Source: GCA-2699365 sp036160955 | GTDB lineage: Bacteria > Verrucomicrobiota > Verrucomicrobiia > Opitutales > Coraliomargaritaceae | Assembly: GCA_036160955.1 (NCBI GenBank) | Contig: JAYYDJ010000098.1 | Coordinates: forward strand, 1 to 13,449 | Direction: 5' to 3' | Length of the DNA stretch: 13,449 nucleotides | Part shown: piece by piece, positions 1-6,954 of the stretch | Layout: the number at the start of each line of letters is the position of its first letter | Position numbering within the stretch: position 1 is the stretch's first letter | Made by a program: the position numbers and the translations under genes | The notes under the pieces: generated by a model | What the model was told of the DNA's origin: nothing | The model's input: only the letters and a program-made list of their open reading frames with translations | The model's database searches: none

Positions 1-1124
1 GGTGCTTCCCAGAGCCATTTGCCGATTTCCTGAAAATTCATCATAACGCCCTGCTCCCAATTAAGCCCTCCACCACTTCCGCGAATATAAGGCTTATTAC
101 CAATACCAATCAGCGCATGTACGAGAACCACTGTGTTTGCTTTCTTGCTGCGCTTCTTAAGAGGCACTGATGCCTTTTCTCCTGGCACAGAATCTAGTGA
201 TAAGTCTGGCTCACTCGTTTTATGAGAAATTTCTTCCTCTGCAGAGCGGACTTCTGTCTGCGCCGATGTATTAGTCTGCACTCTAGTATTTTGAACTGTA
301 ATCGCCTCACTATCTTCCGATTCAACCTTAGAATCAATTATACGGTCGACTGCAGACGAGTCAGGGTCCTTCTTCTCTACAATCGCGCGCTTTAGTAAAC
401 GAGATTGTGGCTCGATAGCTAGCTCTGACTCCTTCTTCGCTTTTGCTTCATTGCTTACTCGCGCCTCGCTACTTGCGCTTGGATTGGTGCTACTGCCACT
501 ATTCACCTCGATATTTGTAAGACGCTCCTCAAAAGACTGTAGAAAGGTAATGCGCTTAGCTAAGTCAGATAATTGCGACTGCAAATTCTCTATCGATTGC
601 TGCGCCAACGAAAGCGCCTCTTCGGTAACCTTATTTTTTTCAGCGCCTGCATCTGAATCTGACTGGTTGGTCTTACTTAAGTTGGTAAGCTCTTGCTTGA
701 GATTGGTCATTTCTTCGGAAGCGCTCACTTGGGCATTCTGTAATTTCGTGAGCTGATCTAAAGCGGCAGTTAAAAGTGGCTCTGAATTTGTTCCCGCGCG
801 CTTCGTATCACTGAGCTCCGAAATTTGCTCTGCCTGCACAATACTAGCCTGCTCGATCTGCTGCAACTGGCGCATAAATACTCGTAACTGACTATCACGG
901 TCCTCTGCGAGTTCGCGGTAACGCATACTATACTCGACAATGTAAGGTAGAACAAAAAGCCCTGAACCAAGTGCTATGGCGACTACGCAGTAGGCGACTT
1001 GTAAATCGGTCAGCTCCCAATTACTAAGAGATCCGATCGTAATAGCTACACCAACAAGTAAAACATCACCTAGATAAAAAGGCCATTTACTTATAGTTAA
1101 TTGAGTGTCCGTGTCCCTTTCCAT
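1..1124 (-). CDS. Membrane-anchored coiled-coil protein, 3' end beyond window
   Basis: An open frame runs leftward from an ATG at 1124 to the window edge, giving 374 complete codons; the C-terminus is missing. I do not recognise a named family. Residues about 15-33 and 42-63 are two hydrophobic segments separated by a short loop, forming a helical hairpin in the inner membrane. Residues about 66-206 are rich in Q, E, L and K with heptad-like spacing and probably form a coiled coil. Residues 207-330 are a Ser/Glu/Lys-rich, probably disordered linker. The last visible part (from 331) is compact, with VLVHALIGIGNKPYIRG followed by Gly- and Trp-rich sequence, and looks like the start of a folded beta domain. 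An in-frame TAG lies 15 bases upstream of the ATG, so this is the first usable start; no Shine-Dalgarno sequence is seen. It follows trpS after 72 bases and may be co-transcribed. A role as a scaffold or sensor is only inference. Confidence 0.85.
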   Translation of the reverse strand, partial: MERDTDTQLTISKWPFYLGDVLLVGVAITIGSLSNWELTDLQVAYCVVAIALGSGLFVLPYIVEYSMRYRELAEDRDSQLRVFMRQLQQIEQASIVQAEQISELSDTKRAGTNSEPLLTAALDQLTKLQNAQVSASEEMTNLKQELTNLSKTNQSDSDAGAEKNKVTEEALSLAQQSIENLQSQLSDLAKRITFLQSFEERLTNIEVNSGSSTNPSASSEARVSNEAKAKKESELAIEPQSRLLKRAIVEKKDPDSSAVDRIIDSKVESEDSEAITVQNTRVQTNTSAQTEVRSAEEEISHKTSEPDLSLDSVPGEKASVPLKKRSKKANTVVLVHALIGIGNKPYIRGSGGGLNWEQGVMMNFQEIGKWLWEA

Positions 1125-1196
1125 GTCGCTAATACGCTAATGCATACGCTTGGTAACAAATCGATCAACCATCTTTTGTGCACCGCTAATAATAAA

Positions 1197-2270
1197 CTAA
1201 CGCGGGCGCTCCACAAATCCCACCTTTCGATAGACCTTGGACAGCATTTTGTAAGCGCGCTGCTGCGCAGCAACTGCGCCATCTTTTAGCACTGATTCTA
1301 GATAGCCCTTTTCTTTTATCAGTTCTGAATATCTTGCTTGAACAGGCGCCATAGCTGCAATCACCACGTCGGCGACCTCTTGCTTTAATGCGCCATAGCC
1401 CTGGCCCGTAAAGTGCCCCTCCAATTGAGTCATGGATGTACCGCTTAGTGAGGAGTGAATCTGCAGTAAGTTCGAAACTCCTAGTTTATCATCGGAGACC
1501 TTGATTTCACTGCCTGAGTCGGTCACCGCGCTCATAATTTTCTTCTTCAGTACATCCGGATCATCTAATATGTATATAGTCGCATTTTGATTTGCATCAC
1601 TTTTCGACATCTTACTAGCAGGCTCTTGTAAGGACATAATACGCGCACCAGACTCTGGTATAAACGGCTCGGGAATAGTAAAGGTGTCGGAATAAGTATG
1701 GTTAAAACGTTGGGCTAGGTCGCGGCACAGCTCTAAATGCTGACGCTGGTCACTGCCTACAGGTACGGCATCGGCATTATAGAGTAGAATATCGGCTGCC
1801 ATTAGTACTGGATACATCAGCAAGCCAGCATTGATGGATGCCTGTGCGCGAGATCCACTGTGAGAAAATTTTAGCTCGCTGGTCGAATCTTCATTATCGC
1901 TCGCTTTAAACCCAAGCTGCGCCACCTTCTCTTTAAACTGGGTCATGCGCTGCAGTTCACCTATCGGAGTCAAGCAACTCAGTAGCCATGCAAGTTCGGT
2001 ATGCCCAGTCACATGGGACTGAATAAACAAATTAGCCTGCTTTGGATCTAGACCACAGGCAATATACTGAGCGACGCAGGACAGAGTATTTTTTCGTAAG
2101 TTTGCAGGCACATATTTCGTAGTAATCGCATGCTGATCAACTACACCAAAAAAGCATTCATGACTATCAAGCATAGTAGCCCAATTCTTTACTGCGCCAA
2201 GATAGTTACCCATGGTGAGAACTCCCGTAGGCTGCGCGCAAGTTAGAATCACTTTTTTAGGGTCACCCAT
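1197..2270 (-). CDS. trpS: Tryptophanyl-tRNA synthetase
   Basis: This cytoplasmic class I aminoacyl-tRNA synthetase (357 residues) charges tRNA-Trp with tryptophan using ATP. The N-terminal signature is QPTGVLTMGNYLGA (13-26), where TMGN (19-22) is the HIGH-motif equivalent, as in the TIGN of E. coli TrpS. The family segment YPVLMAADILLYNADAVPVG (153-172) and the tRNA/Trp-site helix that follows are intact, and the KMSKS loop is present as SKMSKSDAN (219-227). Compared with E. coli TrpS (334 residues) there is an extra polar stretch of about 20 residues around 120-142, just before the INAGL motif. The ATG at 2270 gives the expected N-terminus starting just before the VILTCAQPTG strand; no Shine-Dalgarno sequence precedes it. 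It lies 108 bases downstream of galK, with a leader rich in inverted repeats, so it probably has its own promoter. Confidence 0.97.
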   Translation of the reverse strand: MGDPKKVILTCAQPTGVLTMGNYLGAVKNWATMLDSHECFFGVVDQHAITTKYVPANLRKNTLSCVAQYIACGLDPKQANLFIQSHVTGHTELAWLLSCLTPIGELQRMTQFKEKVAQLGFKASDNEDSTSELKFSHSGSRAQASINAGLLMYPVLMAADILLYNADAVPVGSDQRQHLELCRDLAQRFNHTYSDTFTIPEPFIPESGARIMSLQEPASKMSKSDANQNATIYILDDPDVLKKKIMSAVTDSGSEIKVSDDKLGVSNLLQIHSSLSGTSMTQLEGHFTGQGYGALKQEVADVVIAAMAPVQARYSELIKEKGYLESVLKDGAVAAQQRAYKMLSKVYRKVGFVERPR

Positions 2271-2344
2271 GGTCTAATTTGACGTCTTAGCAGGGTATAT
2301 TGTCAACTCTAGTTGTGAGCAAATTTAATTATATATATTAGACC
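2271..2344 (-). promoter_or_regulatory. trpS leader with inverted repeats and a possible promoter
   Basis: In the 108-base galK-trpS gap, an 8-base perfect inverted repeat (GGTCTAAT at 2271-2278, ATTAGACC at 2337-2344) brackets 58 bases, with one arm touching the trpS start codon. Inside it is a 12-base palindrome, CAACTCTAGTTG (2304-2315). This overlaps a perfect -35 hexamer on the leftward strand (TTGACA, 2306-2301). A weak -10 (TCAAAT, 2282-2277) lies 18 bases further, which would give a nearly leaderless trpS message. If transcription instead starts upstream in galK or glnS, the 8-base arms could pair and bury the trpS start. Both readings are inference; the repeats themselves are exact. 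Confidence 0.4.
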
Positions 2345-2378
2345 AATTATATTATAAAGAAAGCATCTAATTTTTCAT

Positions 2379-3530
2379 CTAGAGCAAGGTAGCACCACTC
2401 CCAGCGCTTGTGTGGAGAATAGTTGCCTGTATACCAAACTCCTCTTTATAAGCTAGCGATAAAGCATTCGCTTCTGATTCCCCAAAAGCAGCATTGGTGT
2501 ATGCCATTACAGCACCACCAAAGCCACCACCTGTAAGGCGGGCACCATAGACATGAGGTTGCTGCTTCAGTGCGTTAACTATGAAGTCTAATTGTTGTAT
2601 ACTATTATCAAAGTTAACCCGTGAACTCTCATGTGATGTATATAATGCATCACCGACCGCGTGCAAATCATTTATTAGTAGAGCCTGCTCCACCAAGCGC
2701 ACACGGTCATTTTCCCCAACAATATGCAAGGCACGCCGAAAAAGCAGTGGCCCTAATGTAGCTTCACAAGTGCGCAGCTGCGCCTCACTAATATCCGTCA
2801 ATGTCATCGCTTGCGGGTAAGTCTTTTGTAGTATCGCAAGCGCATCGTGGCACTCTTTATGGCGGTCTGCATATGCCGAATCAACCAGAGCATGTTTTAC
2901 ATTCGAATCAAAAATCCAGAAATGCGTACCCTTTGGCATCGTAAAAGTTGAGAATGACTCGCTCTGACAATCAATCCGCACGAGCGCACTGTCCTCTCCA
3001 AAAGCACTCACTCCTTGATCTAAAATTCCGCAGGGCATACCAACAAATTCATTTTCTGCTTTTCGCCCAATTCGAGCAAATTGAGCCTTATCTGCCTCAT
3101 ATCCATAAATAGACGCGAGCGCATACGCTGTAGCTAATTCAAATGCAGCGCTGCTGCTCATACCTGCCCCAAAAGGAAGGGTAGAAGTAATTGCTATATT
3201 ATAGCCAACAGGCATTTGCATGCCTGCATCCACCAAGACGTCCGTAACTCCAACTGGATAATTAGTCCAAGCATTCTCGCCTTGTAATGGCTGTAAATTA
3301 TCTAGACTAATGTCCACTCGATTAGAAGCCTCACTGCGTAAAGATATGGTCCTATCCTTACGCCGACCCACAGCCACAGTAATTCCCTCTGTCACTGCTG
3401 CCCCCATGACTAGACCGCCATTATAATCAGTATGATTACCGATAAATTCAATGCGGCCTGGAGCAAATGCAAGTTGCTCTGGTGTTTCGCCAAACGTCTC
3501 TAAATAAAGTTTTTTTGTTAGGTTTGTCAT
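2379..3530 (-). CDS. galK: Galactokinase (GHMP kinase family)
   Basis: The enzyme phosphorylates galactose to galactose-1-phosphate with ATP, the first step of the Leloir pathway, in the cytoplasm. It has 383 residues, the usual length. The galactokinase signature is APGRIEFIGNHTDYNGG (23-39), which keeps the sugar-binding HTDYN with Asp35. The phosphate-binding GHMP motif 2 is LPFGAGMSSSAAF (118-130). The catalytic Asp is expected at 171 in CGILDQGVSAFG. GHMP motif 3 is LTGGGFGGAVM (332-342). The signature is not the textbook GRVNLIGEHTDY: N is replaced by E and E by N (Asn32). This points to a distinct galactokinase subgroup, so activity on a related sugar is possible. The start lies 23 bases after the glnS stop, so co-transcription is likely. 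No other galactose gene is in the window, and no clear ribosome binding site is seen. Confidence 0.92.
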   Translation of the reverse strand: MTNLTKKLYLETFGETPEQLAFAPGRIEFIGNHTDYNGGLVMGAAVTEGITVAVGRRKDRTISLRSEASNRVDISLDNLQPLQGENAWTNYPVGVTDVLVDAGMQMPVGYNIAITSTLPFGAGMSSSAAFELATAYALASIYGYEADKAQFARIGRKAENEFVGMPCGILDQGVSAFGEDSALVRIDCQSESFSTFTMPKGTHFWIFDSNVKHALVDSAYADRHKECHDALAILQKTYPQAMTLTDISEAQLRTCEATLGPLLFRRALHIVGENDRVRLVEQALLINDLHAVGDALYTSHESSRVNFDNSIQQLDFIVNALKQQPHVYGARLTGGGFGGAVMAYTNAAFGESEANALSLAYKEEFGIQATILHTSAGSGATLL

Positions 3531-3553
3531 AGCTATTCTACTAGCTGTCTTGT

Positions 3554-5233
3554 CTATGAGTGACTTTTAGCTTCTGTTTTGCCCCAGGAGTCTCGTAAGC
3601 CGACTGTTTGATTATACACAGGAGCGCCATGCTTAGAAAGTACACTATCTAGGCAGAAATATCCGATGCGCTCAAACTGGCAGGTTTGCCCAAGCGGTAA
3701 TTTTCCTAAGCTAGGCTCGCACCATGCAGATGCCACTCTTAGAGAGTCAGGATTTAAATGCTCCATAAAATCGACTGTCTTATCAATGTCTGGCTTCTCC
3801 ACACTAAAGAGACGATCAAATATTCGCACTTGAGCTTGCAGCGCATGAGGAGCACTCACCCAGTGAATAACACCCTTCACTTTGCGGTCTCCTGGACTCT
3901 TATTAAGCGTATCCAAATCAGCACTACAAAGCAGCTTGATGACAACTCCATCTGAATCCTTAATAACTTCCTCGCACTTAATAATGTATCCATATCGAAG
4001 ACGTACTTCTCCGCCTTTTTTGAGACGAAAAAACTTACGATTAGCCTCTTCACGGAAGTCATCCTGCTCAATAAATATTTTTTTACCAAATGGCACCGTA
4101 CGGGTGCCCGCTGAGCTATCCTCAGGATTATTAATTGCGTCTATGTATTCAACACGGTCTTCTGGCCAATTCGTTAGCTCGATTTCGAGCGGTTTTAGCA
4201 CAGCCATCCTGCGAAGCGCATCGCGATTTAAGACCCCACGTACCGCATGCTCTAACAATGCAATATCACTAGTTGAAGGCACCTTAGTGATCCCTATAGT
4301 TGCGCAAAAGTTGCGCACTGCTTCTGCCGGATATCCACGTCTACGCATCCCAGACAATGTTGGCATGCGAGGGTCCTGCCATCCATCGACAACGCCTGCT
4401 TCAACAAGTGTGCGTAATTTTCGCTTACTCACTACCGTGTACGTTAAGTTTAAGCGGGCAAATTCAGTTTGTTTGGACGGAAATATTTCAAGTTTATCAA
4501 TAAACCACTCGTACAAGGGGCGGTGGTCTTCAAACTCTAAGGAGCACAGTGAGTGAGTTATCGACTCTATGGAGTCACTTTGACCATGCGAAAAATCATA
4601 GCTTGGATATATGGGCCAGGCATCACCAACACGGTGGTGGTGCATACGCTTAATCCGGTACATTACAGGGTCACGCATGTTCATATTTGGGTGAGCCATG
4701 TCGATCTTTGCACGCAGCACCATGGTGCCATCCTCGAATTCACCCGCTCGCATACGCTTAAACAGATTGACGCTCTCGGTCACAGGTCGATCACGAAAAG
4801 GACTATTCTTACCTACAGTCTTCAAACTACCACGGTACTCGCGCATATCTTCTGCGCTTAATTCATCCACATACGCATCACCTTGCTCGATCAATTGACA
4901 GGCCCAATCAAAAAGTTGTTCAAAGTAATCACTCGCAAAACAAACTTTTGTCCATTCAAAACCGAGCCACTTAATGTCCTCTTTGATAGCCTGAACAAAT
5001 TCATCACTTTCTTTTTCAGGGTTCGTGTCATCAAAGCGTAGGTTACAATGACCCCCAAACTCAGCGGCAATTTCAAAGTTTAAGCAGATCGCCTTCGCAT
5101 GTCCAATTTGCAGATAACCATTAGGCTCGGGCGGAAAACGTGTTCGCACCTGACCATCATGTTTACCAGTGGCTACATCAGCAGACACCATTTGACGGAT
5201 AAAATCCAAGGGTTTTTCTTTCGTTTCTGACAT
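3554..5233 (-). CDS. glnS: Glutaminyl-tRNA synthetase
   Basis: This cytoplasmic class Ib enzyme (559 residues; E. coli 554) charges tRNA-Gln with glutamine. The catalytic domain starts with RFPPEPNGYLQIGHAKAI (32-49); here the HIGH motif reads QIGH (42-45), with the first His replaced by Gln. The KMSKS equivalent is VVSKRKL (267-273), typical of GlnRS, followed by the GlnRS-specific DPRMPTLSGMRRRGYP. The block SYDFSHGQSDSIESITHSLC (211-230) matches GlnRS rather than GluRS. The C-terminal half is the beta-barrel anticodon-binding region. A TTG in frame at 5278 would add 15 residues, but the ATG at 5233 gives MSETKEKPLDF, like the start of known family members, and is preferred. No Shine-Dalgarno sequence is present. 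The gene sits 59 bases after gltX and 23 before galK. Confidence 0.96.
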   Translation of the reverse strand: MSETKEKPLDFIRQMVSADVATGKHDGQVRTRFPPEPNGYLQIGHAKAICLNFEIAAEFGGHCNLRFDDTNPEKESDEFVQAIKEDIKWLGFEWTKVCFASDYFEQLFDWACQLIEQGDAYVDELSAEDMREYRGSLKTVGKNSPFRDRPVTESVNLFKRMRAGEFEDGTMVLRAKIDMAHPNMNMRDPVMYRIKRMHHHRVGDAWPIYPSYDFSHGQSDSIESITHSLCSLEFEDHRPLYEWFIDKLEIFPSKQTEFARLNLTYTVVSKRKLRTLVEAGVVDGWQDPRMPTLSGMRRRGYPAEAVRNFCATIGITKVPSTSDIALLEHAVRGVLNRDALRRMAVLKPLEIELTNWPEDRVEYIDAINNPEDSSAGTRTVPFGKKIFIEQDDFREEANRKFFRLKKGGEVRLRYGYIIKCEEVIKDSDGVVIKLLCSADLDTLNKSPGDRKVKGVIHWVSAPHALQAQVRIFDRLFSVEKPDIDKTVDFMEHLNPDSLRVASAWCEPSLGKLPLGQTCQFERIGYFCLDSVLSKHGAPVYNQTVGLRDSWGKTEAKSHS

Positions 5234-5260
5234 ATCTAAGAGACACTCATTTAAGACCGT

Positions 5261-5276
5261 GCACAAGTACTTGCGC
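5261..5276. repeat. Near-perfect 16-base palindrome between gltX and glnS
   Basis: GCACAAGTACTTGCGC is self-complementary at every position except one pair, which would be a G-U pair in RNA. It occupies the 59-base gap between the gltX stop and the preferred glnS start, about 28 bases upstream of that start. It has no loop, so it suits a protein-binding site better than an RNA hairpin. No function is known. Confidence 0.4.
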
Positions 5277-5292
5277 AACCTAATAGCTTCAA

Positions 5293-6663
5293 TTATGCAA
5301 TAAAGGCTTTGAGTCGACGGATCACTCTTGCCTGACCTAAGACCTCAAGCATTGACATGAGATCCGGACCACCGCTTTGTCCACTAAGCGCAAAGCGTAA
5401 CGCCGGAAAGTAAGAAAATACCTTCTCCCCTTGGCTCTCCGAGTAATCTTGAAGGGCTTGCTGTATAGCATCTGCAGTAAAACAATCTTGTGCTTCAAGA
5501 ATTGGCACAATCGGAGTAAGTAATGCTTTTGGGTCAGACTTTTTAGAGATTTTAGCAGCAGTCTTTTCATCCATCAAATAAGAGTCCGTAAAAAAGTAAC
5601 GACATAATTCAGGTAAGCTTTCTAGCGAACGAGCCTTCGATTGGCAAAGCCCAAGCACTGCTTGCAGGTAGTTCTCTTCCACAGAGGCATCAATTGTTTC
5701 AGCTTCAACCAAGATAGGAGACGCTAAAAAAGCAAAGCTCTCAATGTTCAGCTCTCTCAAGTACTCGGTATTTAACGCAGTAAGTTTCTGCTCATCAAAG
5801 CGTGCATTACCTTTATTAATCCCAGGGAAATCAAAACGCTCAATAATTTCTTCAATTTCCATTTTTTCACTCTCACGATCATCTTTTGGATTCCATCCAA
5901 GAAGCGAAATATAATTACGTACAGCTGCAGCGAGAAAACCGCGTGACTCATAGTCTTCAATGAGCGCGCCCTGGTCGCGCTTACTCATTTTACCTGGACC
6001 TGATTGTTTTAAGATTAGCGGTATATGAGCAAATACTGGAGGCTCTACTTCGAAGGCTCGAAATAGCTCTACGTGCTTACTTGTATTCGAAAGATGATCC
6101 TCTCCTCGAATCACATGCGTAATACCCATTGTAATATCGTCGACTACATTGACTAAGTGGAAGACAGGATTGCCGTCTTTGCGCACAAGTACAAAATCCT
6201 GCTCTTCGCTGCGCTCTACTTTACCACGGATCGCATCTTCTATCACGACCGGTGCTGCGCGCACCTTTTCTACTTCTGCCTTCTTATACTTGTCGTACTC
6301 GGTGTAGCGCTCACCCTCTAGCTTAAACCATATAGCACCGTCTTTCTCATACGTACGACCTGCGTCGATGAGTCGCTTTACATAAGTAGTATAAACATCT
6401 TGGCGAGCACTTTGGAAATAAGGCCCACAATCACCCCCAGCATCCGGGCCTTCATCCCAATCGAGTCCTAACCAGCGCATGCCACCGATAAGTACCCGCA
6501 AAGCCTCCTCTGTGTTACGCTCTTTATCAGTATCTTCTATGCGCAATATAAACTTGCCCCCAGTGTGCCTGGCATAGAGCCAATTAAACAGTGCAGTGCG
6601 AGCACTGCCTATATGAAAAAACCCCGTAGGGCTCGGCGCAAATCGAACACGAACATCAGACAT
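5293..6663 (-). CDS. gltX: Glutamyl-tRNA synthetase
   Basis: This cytoplasmic class Ib synthetase (456 residues, within the normal 450-500 range) charges tRNA-Glu with glutamate. The N-terminal signature RFAPSPTGFFHIGSARTALF (7-26) contains HIGS (17-20). LRIEDTDKERN (40-50) is the conserved glutamate-site strand, and VIRGEDHLSNT (184-194) is the catalytic-core motif. The KMSKS loop is GKMSKRDQGA (224-233). The C-terminal third is the helical anticodon-binding domain. The Cys cluster that binds zinc in E. coli GluRS (around residues 98-127) is absent, as in many bacterial GluRS. With glnS directly downstream, this enzyme may be specific for tRNA-Glu rather than non-discriminating; that is inference. 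The ATG at 6663 has no clear Shine-Dalgarno sequence. It is the first gene of the leftward cluster and is transcribed divergently from the TonB receptor. Confidence 0.97.
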   Translation of the reverse strand: MSDVRVRFAPSPTGFFHIGSARTALFNWLYARHTGGKFILRIEDTDKERNTEEALRVLIGGMRWLGLDWDEGPDAGGDCGPYFQSARQDVYTTYVKRLIDAGRTYEKDGAIWFKLEGERYTEYDKYKKAEVEKVRAAPVVIEDAIRGKVERSEEQDFVLVRKDGNPVFHLVNVVDDITMGITHVIRGEDHLSNTSKHVELFRAFEVEPPVFAHIPLILKQSGPGKMSKRDQGALIEDYESRGFLAAAVRNYISLLGWNPKDDRESEKMEIEEIIERFDFPGINKGNARFDEQKLTALNTEYLRELNIESFAFLASPILVEAETIDASVEENYLQAVLGLCQSKARSLESLPELCRYFFTDSYLMDEKTAAKISKKSDPKALLTPIVPILEAQDCFTADAIQQALQDYSESQGEKVFSYFPALRFALSGQSGGPDLMSMLEVLGQARVIRRLKAFIA

Positions 6664-6741
6664 AATTAACGCGACTCAAACGACCCACATAATGGAGTCA
6701 ATCCAGATTAAAAAAATGCCCCAATAACAATCGCTACATAC

Positions 6742-6754
6742 TTTACCGTGTAAA
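6742..6754. promoter_or_regulatory. Small inverted repeat upstream of gltX
   Basis: TTTAC-CGT-GTAAA is a perfect 5-base inverted repeat with a 3-base centre, about 80 bases upstream of the gltX start in the divergent intergenic region. On the gltX strand it lies just downstream of a TTCACA hexamer, which resembles a -35 box (5 of 6), but I find no convincing -10 at the right distance. It could be an operator for the aminoacyl-tRNA synthetase cluster. The evidence is the symmetry alone. Confidence 0.25.
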
Positions 6755-6853
6755 ATACTCTGTGAAGTTGGAAATCATCTGTTTTTTTATGAATACACTT
6801 GGATTTATGAATTATTTATGTGTATAATTTATAATTATATTATTACTATAATC

Positions 6854-6867
6854 AGTTGAACACAACT
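6854..6867. promoter_or_regulatory. Inverted repeat upstream of the receptor promoter
   Basis: AGTTG-AACA-CAACT is a perfect 5-base inverted repeat with a 4-base centre. It lies 12 bases upstream of the proposed -35 box of the receptor gene and just after a TATAAT (6847-6852) in very AT-rich DNA. A second TATAAT lies at 6823-6828 with a poor -35 (TTGGAT, 18 bases away). The repeat may be an activator or repressor site; the sequence does not say which. Confidence 0.3.
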
Positions 6868-6879
6868 AATCATCAGTAT

Positions 6880-6908
6880 TAGACTTTATCGTTTACGATA
6901 ACTATAAA
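6880..6908 (+). promoter_or_regulatory. Receptor promoter with a palindromic operator in the spacer
   Basis: The proposed -35 is TAGACT (6880-6885, 4 of 6 matches to TTGACA) and the -10 is TATAAA (6903-6908, 5 of 6), separated by exactly 17 bases. Sixteen of those 17 bases are TTATCGTTTACGATAA (6886-6901), a perfect inverted repeat with 7-base arms and a 2-base centre. A regulator bound there would cover the polymerase site, the classic place for a repressor. Transcription would start near 6915, leaving about 40 bases of leader before the ATG at 6955. The regulator is not encoded in the window. The promoter call is my reading of weak consensus matches; the palindrome is exact. Confidence 0.5.
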
Positions 6909-6954
6909 GCCGTTTAGTGATTAATAATAGAAACTATACTCCAAAAAATTGTTT

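Noticed and set aside
1137..1172. An 11-codon frame just upstream of the coiled-coil protein gene
   Set aside because: It has no ribosome binding site and no regulatory codon run, and short frames like this occur by chance.
3882..4556. A 224-codon rightward open frame opposite glnS
   Set aside because: It is a Ser/Arg-rich antisense shadow of a clear GlnRS gene with intact family motifs.
5234..5278. A 15-residue N-terminal extension of glnS from a TTG codon
   Set aside because: The ATG at 5233 gives a normal GlnRS N-terminus, and the extension overlaps a palindrome in the intergenic gap.
6949..6954. A TTG start two codons before the receptor ATG
   Set aside because: ATG at 6955 is the commoner codon and yields a standard signal peptide; neither has a Shine-Dalgarno sequence to decide it.
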